Origin: Desulfuromusa sp.
Lineage (GTDB): Bacteria; Desulfobacterota; Desulfuromonadia; Desulfuromonadales; Geopsychrobacteraceae
Direction: 5' to 3'
Assembly: GCA_029933365.1 (NCBI GenBank)
Contig: JAOZOH010000015.1
Location: 1 to 36,818, forward strand
Length of the DNA: 36,818 bases
The position numbers and the translations under genes were made by a program. Below the pieces are notes generated by a model. That model was not told the DNA's origin. It searched no databases and worked only from the letters and a program-made list of their open reading frames with translations. Shown in pieces: positions 7,303 to 14,639 of this stretch (the first letter of the stretch is position 1; every line of letters starts with the position of its first letter).

Positions 7303-8535
7303 TCAATTATGTCGTATTGCAGCAGCCGGACTGATTCGACCTGCTTTGATGGATGGGTAGACCGCTGCCAGCAAGGACAACAACAACAGGTAGACGGAAA
7401 TTTTTGCCATCCAGAGGATATCCCAACCGGCCCGCAGTAGCGGATCGAACACAACTCCACCAAATTCAAGAGTTTCACTGATAAAGTTTCGCATATCAAT
7501 ACCGACTGTTTGCAGATACCAGGTTGCCAATGAACCAAGACAATTTCCAATCACCATTGATACAAGACCCAACAACAAAGCCTCAATAAAAACCAGCATT
7601 CGCAACCTTGAGGTGCTGGCTCCGATTGCCAAGATAATCCCGAATTCACGAAACCGTTCCATGACCGACATCAGCAGTGTATTGATCACCCCAATAGTGA
7701 CAATCAGCATCATGATCACAAAAATAAATTTCTGGCTGGCATAATCAAGCCGGATCGCATTATAAAGATTCGGCATCGCCCTTTCCCATGTCAATCCTTC
7801 CAGATCACTATGAGTTTTCAACAGTCCCTGTAGGCGTGGGTATACCAGGTGGTCAAGTTTCTGATTTTCCAGAACAATCGCCAGTTCGTGAATATTGCCT
7901 GGAATTCCAGCCATTGCTGCAGCCCGGTCACGACCAACCATCAGCAGTGATTTATCAATACTTTTTATCCCGGTTTTGATCACCCCATGAACCCGGAACA
8001 TTTCACTGACCAGTTCTCCTGAGTGATGTTGCAAGGTGACAACAAATTTATTACCCAGCTTCAACTGGAGTTCCTTCATCAGCCGACTACCAAGAATCGC
8101 TTCCCGTCCGTCCAGAGAGGTCAACCATTGGTCATCCGGCAAACCACGCAAAAAGGGATTGGCCTTCCGTTCTGCCGCAGGAACCACTCCGGTTAACAAA
8201 ATACCGCGACTTTCGCGGCTTGACTGAGCAAGTCCCGGCAGGTAAAGTCGCGGTAAAACGACCTCGACACCATCAATCTGACCAATTTTCTCAACCAGAT
8301 CTTGAGGATTGAATGAGAGTTTTTCATCACGATTTTTTAAATAATCGTGCCGATAAACCACCAGGTGCCCGGTTCCTGCGCGCACACCGCTATCGATCAT
8401 GGCTGAGTAAACCCCATAAGAAAGGTTGTGAGATGCCTGTATCAGCATTAGACTGAAACTGAGCGCCGCCAAGGTTATCAGGGTGCGCCGTCGGCTACGC
8501 CAGAGGTTTTTCCAGGCCAGGATAAATAGATCCAT
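7303..8535 (-). CDS. LolC/E-type ABC transporter permease
   Basis: A 410-residue inner-membrane protein with MacB/FtsX topology. One N-terminal membrane helix follows AWKNLWRSRRRTL, then comes a large periplasmic domain (about residues 45-270, including GILLTGV and EAILGSRL). Three C-terminal helices follow, around FIFVIMMLIVTIGVINTLL, IEALLLGLVSMVIG and ISVYLLLLSLLAA, ending in the FtsX-like PSIKAGRISPAAAIRHN. The coupling motif MERFREFGIILAIGAS is typical of LolC/LolE. The ribosome site GGGAG lies four bases before ATG. It is probably a heterodimer partner of the permease at 8732 and is driven by the ATPase at 6439. Confidence 0.9.
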   Translation of the reverse strand: MDLFILAWKNLWRSRRRTLITLAALSFSLMLIQASHNLSYGVYSAMIDSGVRAGTGHLVVYRHDYLKNRDEKLSFNPQDLVEKIGQIDGVEVVLPRLYLPGLAQSSRESRGILLTGVVPAAERKANPFLRGLPDDQWLTSLDGREAILGSRLMKELQLKLGNKFVVTLQHHSGELVSEMFRVHGVIKTGIKSIDKSLLMVGRDRAAAMAGIPGNIHELAIVLENQKLDHLVYPRLQGLLKTHSDLEGLTWERAMPNLYNAIRLDYASQKFIFVIMMLIVTIGVINTLLMSVMERFREFGIILAIGASTSRLRMLVFIEALLLGLVSMVIGNCLGSLATWYLQTVGIDMRNFISETLEFGGVVFDPLLRAGWDILWMAKISVYLLLLSLLAAVYPSIKAGRISPAAAIRHN

Positions 8536-8623
8536 ATGGCTCCCGATTGACTAGCAAAAAAAATTAGCTGGCTAAGCAAAAATTTCGATAGCTGAAACAA
8601 CTGTATTTAATCCAAACCTTCGA

Positions 8624-8703
8624 ATCTCCCCTAGCCCCTCTTTGCCAAAGAAGGGTGCTTTTGAGCCTCCCCCTTTAAAAAATGGGGATTGAGGGGGATT
8701 TTT
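8624..8703. repeat. Dispersed C/G-rich repeat with hairpins between the two permease genes
   Basis: The 196-base spacer between the permeases contains two adjacent hairpin-forming blocks. One is CCCCTCTTTGCC with a matching GAAGGG; the other is CCTCCCCCTTT with TGGGGATTGAGGGGG. On the minus strand it begins AATCCCCCTCAATCCCC, a pattern I associate with dispersed intergenic repeats in Geobacter-like genomes. It carries no reading frame and no transposase. Its effect on the operon is unknown. Confidence 0.6.
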
Positions 8704-8731
8704 ATGGCAGATCTAAATTTTTGCAACGCCA

Positions 8732-9952
8732 TCACTCCTCACGAATTGCGACCACGGGTTGCATTTTTGCCGCACGGTTTGCTGGCAGAAAACCTGCCAA
8801 CAGACTGACGATCAACAAGCAAACGGAAGGAATCAAAATATTGCCCGGTTCAATCACCGCGTGCAAACGGGGCAGGATAGTCCCACCAGAGTAGGTAATC
8901 GGCGTCAGAGTTCCAGAGAGATCGATACCTACCAGCGCCATATACAAACTCAAAGCGATTCCGACGACAGCCCCGCAGAGCAACCCCAAACTGCCCATAA
9001 TAGCGGTCTCCAGAAGAATCATGGTACGGATTTGCCCCGGTCGCATGCCGAGTGCCATCAGCACCCCAAGTTCCCGGGTACGTTCCATGACGCTCATAAA
9101 TAACGTATTAAGAATCCCCAACCCCGTTGCGAGATAAAGAATGACGACTATAATCATTCTTGAAACATCGTAACTGGCAACGACTTCTGCCATCTCTGGC
9201 AACATCTCACCCCAATCAAGGATCTCCAGAGTATCCGGGAGATCAACACGATATTTTCGTGCCAGATCAGCCGCATTTAACGGCTGATCTGTTCGTATGG
9301 CTATCTCATGAATCTGTCCTGGTAAAACCAGAACTTGTTGCAACCAGGCCAACGGCACCAGAACCAACGTATTGTCATGACCAACGTCACCGGTTGAAAA
9401 AATCCCCTTGACCAACAGCAAATCGTTACCGATGGACCCATCCGCTGCCTGAGTGACAAAAACCAGTTGGTCTCCCGGAACAACATTCAGACGTCGCGCC
9501 AGCCCGGAACCTAAAACTGCACCGTCAGGATCTTCGGCTCCTAGATATTTTCCGTCGATCAATGAATCCTGCAGACTGGTTACAGTCTGTTCCTGATCTG
9601 GCAAAATCCCAAGAATTTCGCTCGGAGAGCTGTCCTGTTGGTGAGAAAGTAATCCGAAACTGCGCAAACGCTGTGAATAGCCGAGAATTTCATCCTGTTC
9701 CAGAACAGCTTCAAGAGATTTATCCGCTGGGAAATGGCGAAACATGTCGCGGTCATCCTGATAACCTTTGGCACTGATGACCATATGACCGTAGTACTGC
9801 TCAGTTGCCGATGCGAGCATATCGCGTAACATCCCCGAAAAAATCCCCAGCGCCAGAATCAGCAGGGCGGAAGAAACAATCATCGCCGACAGAGTGAGTA
9901 GCGTGCGCCTTCGATTGCGCCAGATATTTCGTAACGCCAGCTGATAAAGCAT
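8732..9952 (-). CDS. LolC/E-type ABC transporter permease
   Basis: A 406-residue MacB/FtsX-fold inner-membrane protein, a paralogue of the one at 7303. It opens LALRNIWRNRRRTLLTL into a first helix (SALLILALGIFSGML), then has a periplasmic domain with AVLGSGLARRL. The last three helices include MIIVVILYLATGLGILNTLF, the motif MERTRELGVLMALGM, and a C-terminal helix ending AGFLPANRAAKMQPVVAIREE. ATG 9952 is preferred because AAGGG lies about eight bases upstream. A GTG at 9961 would instead overlap the previous stop as GTGA. It is separated from its partner permease by a repeat-filled spacer. Confidence 0.88.
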   Translation of the reverse strand: MLYQLALRNIWRNRRRTLLTLSAMIVSSALLILALGIFSGMLRDMLASATEQYYGHMVISAKGYQDDRDMFRHFPADKSLEAVLEQDEILGYSQRLRSFGLLSHQQDSSPSEILGILPDQEQTVTSLQDSLIDGKYLGAEDPDGAVLGSGLARRLNVVPGDQLVFVTQAADGSIGNDLLLVKGIFSTGDVGHDNTLVLVPLAWLQQVLVLPGQIHEIAIRTDQPLNAADLARKYRVDLPDTLEILDWGEMLPEMAEVVASYDVSRMIIVVILYLATGLGILNTLFMSVMERTRELGVLMALGMRPGQIRTMILLETAIMGSLGLLCGAVVGIALSLYMALVGIDLSGTLTPITYSGGTILPRLHAVIEPGNILIPSVCLLIVSLLAGFLPANRAAKMQPVVAIREE

Positions 9953-9957
9953 TAACG

Positions 9958-10704
9958 TCACCCTTTTAGATTGCCCAGAGAGAAAAAATCTTCCTCTAAA
10001 TCGACATCAAACTGCAACTCACGATAGTGCATGATCGTCTTCTCTTTTGGTTTTTCCAATGGCAAAACAGTCATTTTCAGCGGAACGGTTCGTCCACTCA
10101 CCGTCTGGACGTCATCAAACAAGATCCGCCGCACCAGAATATCTTCTTCATCAAAGTAATCAATCTGTGACGGAACCAGCGGTTCTTTGCGAACCTGGTA
10201 AATGATTTTACCCCAGATAACCGGGGCGTCAGGCTTCGGGACACCCTCAATCCGCCAACTTTCACTGGTTTCTTCCAACAAGGTAAAATCATAATCCTGA
10301 TCGATATGATTAGCCTTGACCAGATCGTCATTGGTTATATGACTCCCCATCCAGGCACCTCCCATCATCGAGGGGGGAATACGGATCACCCGATCAACTT
10401 TAGGTAAGTAATTCCAGACTTCGTTCTCCACCTTGAGCGTTGCCACCCCCTTTTCTTTAACCGGGACAAGAATCCGTACCAAAAACCGCTCACGCCCGAG
10501 GGACCAGGATTCCATTTTCAAGTGCCGTTCCCAGTGACCGGTAACAACTGTCATTTCCACGGCAGAAATCGATGACTGCCCGGTATATTGCTGCTCAACG
10601 GTACGAATCAATTCGCGTAAATCTATGGCTGAAGAAGAAATAACCGATCCGAACAAAAAGAGGACGGTTAAAAAAAACGCTTTAGTCAAAGATAAATTTA
10701 TCAT
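9958..10704 (-). CDS. LolA-like outer-membrane lipoprotein-sorting protein
   Basis: A 248-residue periplasmic protein with signal peptide (hydrophobic FFLTVLFLFGSVISSSA, cleavage after SSA). The mature part has the half-barrel pattern of the LolA-like family, with the family hallmark SMMGGAWMGSHITNDDLVK, the segment KVENEVWNYLPKVDRVIRIP, and YFDEEDILVRRILF. Members sit beside MacB-type ABC genes and are thought to carry a lipid or lipoprotein from inner to outer membrane. It is first in the operon, with the permease start immediately after its stop. It differs from the housekeeping LolA, so a dedicated cargo is inferred. Confidence 0.88.
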   Translation of the reverse strand: MINLSLTKAFFLTVLFLFGSVISSSAIDLRELIRTVEQQYTGQSSISAVEMTVVTGHWERHLKMESWSLGRERFLVRILVPVKEKGVATLKVENEVWNYLPKVDRVIRIPPSMMGGAWMGSHITNDDLVKANHIDQDYDFTLLEETSESWRIEGVPKPDAPVIWGKIIYQVRKEPLVPSQIDYFDEEDILVRRILFDDVQTVSGRTVPLKMTVLPLEKPKEKTIMHYRELQFDVDLEEDFFSLGNLKG

Positions 10705-10739
10705 TATAGTGTCCGTGGTTGAGTTAAATTATAGCCTTT

Positions 10740-10768
10740 ATTATCGGTGGTTCCTGATGGAAATGCAA
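10740..10768 (-). promoter_or_regulatory. Predicted promoter of the Lol-like operon
   Basis: On the minus strand TTGCAT (10763-10768) is followed after 17 bases by GATAAT (10740-10745), about 36 bases before the LolA-like start. A second perfect TATAAT lies just downstream at 10728-10733 but lacks a good -35 box at the right distance. Confidence 0.5.
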
Positions 10769-10854
10769 AACAATGGCTGATTTTTTATAAAAAGACCCTC
10801 TATACCTAGCTGATTACGCCACGCCTGAACCTGCAAAAAATCCCTGATTAACTC

Positions 10855-10883
10855 TTGAATTTGCAGTTTCATGCCTGTAGTAT
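10855..10883 (+). promoter_or_regulatory. Predicted promoter of the SH3/anchor gene
   Basis: TTGAAT (10855-10860), a 17-base spacer, then TAGTAT (10878-10883), 43 bases before the ATG at 10927. It is back to back with the Lol-operon promoter in the same 222-base divergent region. Confidence 0.5.
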
Positions 10884-10926
10884 CCGCAGAAGATTGTCAC
10901 AGCACAGAATCCAAAGGGAGTCAGAC

Positions 10927-11598
10927 ATGAAAATCTCCTTACAATTTATCATTTTTAGTCTCTTATTTCTCCTTGCCACCGCTTCGGCTTATGCCGAAAC
11001 CCGTTATGTCTCTGATCAACTTATCGTCACGGTTCGAAGTGGCAAAGGGAACCAATACAAAATCCTAGAAACCCTACCAACTTCAACCCCTGTAACAGTT
11101 CTGGAAGATGACAAAACCTATGTAAAAGTTGTCACCCCCAAAGGAACTGAAGGTTATATTCAAGCTCATTACGTCAGCAAAACTGTACCCAAAAGTACCC
11201 AGATAACGCAGCTAAATAATAAGATTGCTGCCCTGCAACAACAACTGACAGCCCAACAGCAAAATTTTCAGGGCAGCCAGGAAGAAACCAGTGCTCAAAA
11301 AGACCAAATCACCCAACTCTCTGCACAATTAAACCAAACCCGTCAGGAGCTGAAAAAGTCTGCAGATGAGTATCAAACGCTGCGCAGTAAGTCTGAAAAC
11401 GTATTGACTCTGGGGACTGAAAATGAGCAATTAATCGAAAAAAATAATCTGCTCAATAGCGAACTGCTGGTTCTACGTGAAGAGAATCAAAAATTTCATC
11501 GTTCCAACATGATTCAGTGGTTTCTTGCCGGGGGCGGGGTTTTCTTGGGTGGCTGGATCATTGGTAAAATTTCCCGCAAAAAACAACGTCGTTTTTAA
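10927..11598 (+). CDS. SH3 domain protein with C-terminal membrane anchor (TIGR04211/YgiM type)
   Basis: A 223-residue envelope protein. The signal peptide ends ASAYA, followed by a bacterial SH3 domain (about residues 25-85, TRYVSDQLIVTVRSGKG to EGYIQAHYVS). Then comes a coiled coil rich in Gln and Leu (about 95-190) and a C-terminal membrane helix (WFLAGGGVFLGGWIIG) with a basic tail KISRKKQRRF. This order is the SH3-and-anchor family; its role is not established, possibly a link to peptidoglycan. I chose ATG 10927 because AAGGGAG lies seven bases upstream and the signal peptide starts there; an in-frame TTG at 10855 is inside the promoter. It is divergent from the Lol-like operon. Confidence 0.9.
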   Translation: MKISLQFIIFSLLFLLATASAYAETRYVSDQLIVTVRSGKGNQYKILETLPTSTPVTVLEDDKTYVKVVTPKGTEGYIQAHYVSKTVPKSTQITQLNNKIAALQQQLTAQQQNFQGSQEETSAQKDQITQLSAQLNQTRQELKKSADEYQTLRSKSENVLTLGTENEQLIEKNNLLNSELLVLREENQKFHRSNMIQWFLAGGGVFLGGWIIGKISRKKQRRF

Positions 11599-11748
11599 AA
11601 TATTTATATCAAAGCGCTTTCCATACAAACAGCCTGATCAATTCCATCTATAATTAATTATTCAATTCTATATTTTTATTAAAATTCTTGATTTCAGATA
11701 GTTATCAGCTATTTTTATATGCAGTGATATATTCATCTGGAGTTCTTT

Positions 11749-13101
11749 ATGCGTGACAAACAACAGCAGCACCTACGCCAGTTACTTGCCTCTCGAGCGC
11801 TGGGTTCCCGTGAATTGATGCAGGGACTTGATGTCAGTCAACCTACCCTGTCTCGGTTGATAGGCGGCATGAGCCATGAAATAGTCATCATGGGGAAGGG
11901 TCGTGCAACCCGTTATGGACTCCCTCGAAAAATTCATAATGGAGAAAGTCGATTCCCGGTTTACAGTATTGATCCACGTGGAGATGCCAACCTTTATGGT
12001 CATTTGACCGCCCTGCAAGGTGGACAATACTGGTGGGAGGGGACGAAAGAGGATAGTGATATTTTCAACCAGATTCCCTGGTTTTTACAGGATATGAAAC
12101 TGACTGGGTACAGTGCCCGTTCCTTTGCCTACCGCCAGAGCGAACAGCTGCACCTGCCGCGAAAACTGGCTGACTGGAGCGAAGAAGATGTCCTTTCTGC
12201 CAGTTGTTATCGTAGCGAAGATCGCGGCGGAAACCTTATCATCGGAGAAGACTCGCTGGCACGCTATTTTGCCCTGGCCAGAGACATGCCGCCCCCAATC
12301 AAAATGGACACAAGACCGTGGATTTACCCGCAATTGGCCCAAAAAACTCTGGTGGGAGAAATCGACTCAGCGCAGATGGGTGGAGAACAACCGAAGTTTT
12401 CTACCTGCATCGACGATCGGGGCACCCCCTGTCATATGTTGGTTAAATTTTCTCCAGCGGCCGAGAGTGATGAAGCGCGCCGCTATGCCGACCTGCTGAT
12501 TTGTGAACATCTGGCACTGGAAGCAATTCGCCTGTCAGGCCACAGTGCGGCTCGCTCTCGGTTGGTAATTTCCGGAAATCAGGTATTTCTCTGTTTGAAA
12601 CGTTTTGACCGACGCGGTGCGCTGGGTCGGCTACCATCTATTTCACTGCGGTCTGTACATTCACGCATTCAAGCGCCCTGCGATAATTGGATAAACGCTG
12701 CGGTGAGATTGGGGAAACATCACTTAATCAGCGCAAAAGGGTGCCAGAAATTGCGCTGGTTAGCATTATTCAGCGATTTAATTGGCAATACAAACCAACA
12801 TTTTGGAAACATTTCTCTTATTCCGCACCAACAAGATTCCTACATTGTAGCCCCATTTTATGGCACCCGCCCAACACTATATGAACCAATTTCTGGGGAA
12901 ATCCCCCTGCGTCTGTTCACCCCACTACCAATCCGTAATGAGGTCGCGGCTGAGCTGCCAGCTGCTCTGAAAACTGCAATCTTCTTCTGGAAAAGTGCTG
13001 CGATTGATGAGCGCATTTCATCTGAGTTTCGTCAGATATGTTACGAAAATTGTGAAATCCTCAAGTTACAAACCCGTGGCCCGAAACTGATATTCAAATA
13101 A
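11749..13101 (+). CDS. yjjJ: HipA-family protein YjjJ, probable pseudokinase
   Basis: A 450-residue protein with an N-terminal winged-helix domain (residues 1-65, ELMQGLDVSQPTLSRLIGG) and a HipA-type kinase fold, the YjjJ arrangement. ATP-site segments are visible: GGEQPKF, HMLVKFSP and FLCLKRFDRRG. The catalytic loop, normally GNTDxH, reads GNTNQHFGN (Asn at residue 349). The Mg-binding motif, normally YD, reads APFYGT (Gly at residue 372). Loss of both aspartates should abolish phosphotransfer. GGAG lies seven bases before the ATG, and the 150-base AT-rich region upstream has no clear partner antitoxin gene. A remaining role as a DNA-binding regulator is my inference. Confidence 0.87.
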   Translation: MRDKQQQHLRQLLASRALGSRELMQGLDVSQPTLSRLIGGMSHEIVIMGKGRATRYGLPRKIHNGESRFPVYSIDPRGDANLYGHLTALQGGQYWWEGTKEDSDIFNQIPWFLQDMKLTGYSARSFAYRQSEQLHLPRKLADWSEEDVLSASCYRSEDRGGNLIIGEDSLARYFALARDMPPPIKMDTRPWIYPQLAQKTLVGEIDSAQMGGEQPKFSTCIDDRGTPCHMLVKFSPAAESDEARRYADLLICEHLALEAIRLSGHSAARSRLVISGNQVFLCLKRFDRRGALGRLPSISLRSVHSRIQAPCDNWINAAVRLGKHHLISAKGCQKLRWLALFSDLIGNTNQHFGNISLIPHQQDSYIVAPFYGTRPTLYEPISGEIPLRLFTPLPIRNEVAAELPAALKTAIFFWKSAAIDERISSEFRQICYENCEILKLQTRGPKLIFK

Positions 13102-13213
13102 TAAACCAAAACAAAGATAAATTATTGTTAACAAATGATGAGATTTATGGCAGACTGAACCCTAGGCAAAACATAGCAAGCAGGACAACACAGCTTTGCC
13201 ACAAGGCGCGCAT

Positions 13214-14452
13214 ATGAATAATATCACTTCAAAAATCCTTTTTGTCGATGCTGAAAAAGAGGCCTTGGACTCATTACAGCGCTTGATGCTGGATGAAGAT
13301 TGGGATTGTTACTATGTATCCAGCGCCAAAGAGGCGATGGATTTTCTGCAAGCACAAGCAGCTGATCTGGTTGTTACGGACGTCACATTGCCAGATATGG
13401 ATGGCGTTAATTTCGTCGCAGAAATCCGCAGACTCTATCCCAGTACGATCCGCATGTTTCTGACTGGCTTCAGCAAACAGGAAAACATCATCAAAGCGCT
13501 AGCGGAAGGATATACCCAGCAAATTATCCCCAAGCCCTGGATCGATCAGGAATTAATAGAGATCATCCGCAGTGCCTTACGCCAGAGCAAGCAGCAAAAA
13601 CAACATAGCCCAGAATTTCAGGTTCTGATCAATTCGATCCCGTTACTCCCGTCGCTACCAGAGAGCTATTCCAATGTTCGCTCCTGTATTGTTGGGGATG
13701 AAGTTGATATAGAAACAATGGCAAAATACATCAGTCAGGATGTTGCCATTCCCAGCTTACTGCTACACTGGGCAAACTCTGCCCTTTTTGGCCAACGGTT
13801 TCAGGTTGACACAATCAAAAAAGCGATCATTGTTCTTGGCACTGATATCGTCGAAAATCTTATCCTCTCCGAATCGGTCAATCGCACCATTGCAGGAAAG
13901 CTGCCTGACATAAAAGGGTTTGATTTCGTTAAATTCAAAAAACATTCGATGGCAACTGCTGTCATCTCAAGGCTTTTGATTAAATCATTACTCCCCACAG
14001 ATTTTGACCAGCATGATCGTGCATTTATCGCCGGTCTTTTACATGACATGGGGAAATTGGCTGTGGCAAACTTTTTCCCTGTTCAATTTGAGAAAGCAAT
14101 TGAACTGGCCAAGCGGAGAAGATCTCCTTTAACTGAAACTGAAATGGAAATCTACGCAACAGATCATGCCGAACTGGGTAGTTTTCTCGCCGAGTGGTGG
14201 ACTTTACCACCCTTTATTGCTAACGCAATCCGCTGGCATCACCAACCCCAATATACCCCCATTGATCAGGATGTCATTGCTGCGGTTCATGTTGCTAATC
14301 TACTCAGTTACCAGTTTCATTTTGGCTCAAATGGCGATACCTGCTTACGTGGAATAGCTGATGAATACCGGAAAAAATTCTACCTTAATGAAGAAGCCAA
14401 TGAAATTCTCCGCACCGAAACCGAGAAAACAATTCGTGCGCTTACAAGTTAA
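13214..14452 (+). CDS. Response regulator with REC and HDOD domains
   Basis: A 412-residue cytoplasmic protein. The receiver domain (residues 1-120) has the phospho-acceptor D56 in VVTDVTLPDMDG, the Thr of FLTGFS and the Lys of IPKPW. The usual acidic pair is weak, with VDAE in place of VDDE. The HDOD domain (about 135-340) includes INSIPLLPSLPE, ISQDVAIPSLLLHWANS and LLHDMGKLAV. HDOD proteins signal through protein contacts in chemotaxis, stress or c-di-GMP pathways; the target is unknown. ATG 13214 has AAGGCG five bases upstream; an in-frame TTG at 13196 is less likely. No histidine kinase gene lies in the window. Confidence 0.88.
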   Translation: MNNITSKILFVDAEKEALDSLQRLMLDEDWDCYYVSSAKEAMDFLQAQAADLVVTDVTLPDMDGVNFVAEIRRLYPSTIRMFLTGFSKQENIIKALAEGYTQQIIPKPWIDQELIEIIRSALRQSKQQKQHSPEFQVLINSIPLLPSLPESYSNVRSCIVGDEVDIETMAKYISQDVAIPSLLLHWANSALFGQRFQVDTIKKAIIVLGTDIVENLILSESVNRTIAGKLPDIKGFDFVKFKKHSMATAVISRLLIKSLLPTDFDQHDRAFIAGLLHDMGKLAVANFFPVQFEKAIELAKRRRSPLTETEMEIYATDHAELGSFLAEWWTLPPFIANAIRWHHQPQYTPIDQDVIAAVHVANLLSYQFHFGSNGDTCLRGIADEYRKKFYLNEEANEILRTETEKTIRALTS

Positions 14453-14561
14453 CAAATTATTCCCTGCCCCCCCAATACTGCAAAAGCAACTGAGAGTTGC
14501 CGCCCTTAAATCAAGTCTACCCTTTATTTTCTGAATATTTGACCCAACCATAAAATTAAAA

Positions 14562-14590
14562 TTGACTAACTAGAGAATAAGCGGCATAAT
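14562..14590 (+). promoter_or_regulatory. Predicted promoter of the GGDEF-EAL response regulator
   Basis: TTGACT (14562-14567), a 17-base spacer and CATAAT (14585-14590), about 50 bases before the ATG at 14640. It suggests that the second regulator is transcribed separately from the REC-HDOD gene, 187 bases upstream. Confidence 0.55.
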
Positions 14591-14639
14591 GATTTTTTGA
14601 CTCACACTGATCTACAATGTCTCAAAAGGTGCTTCATAA

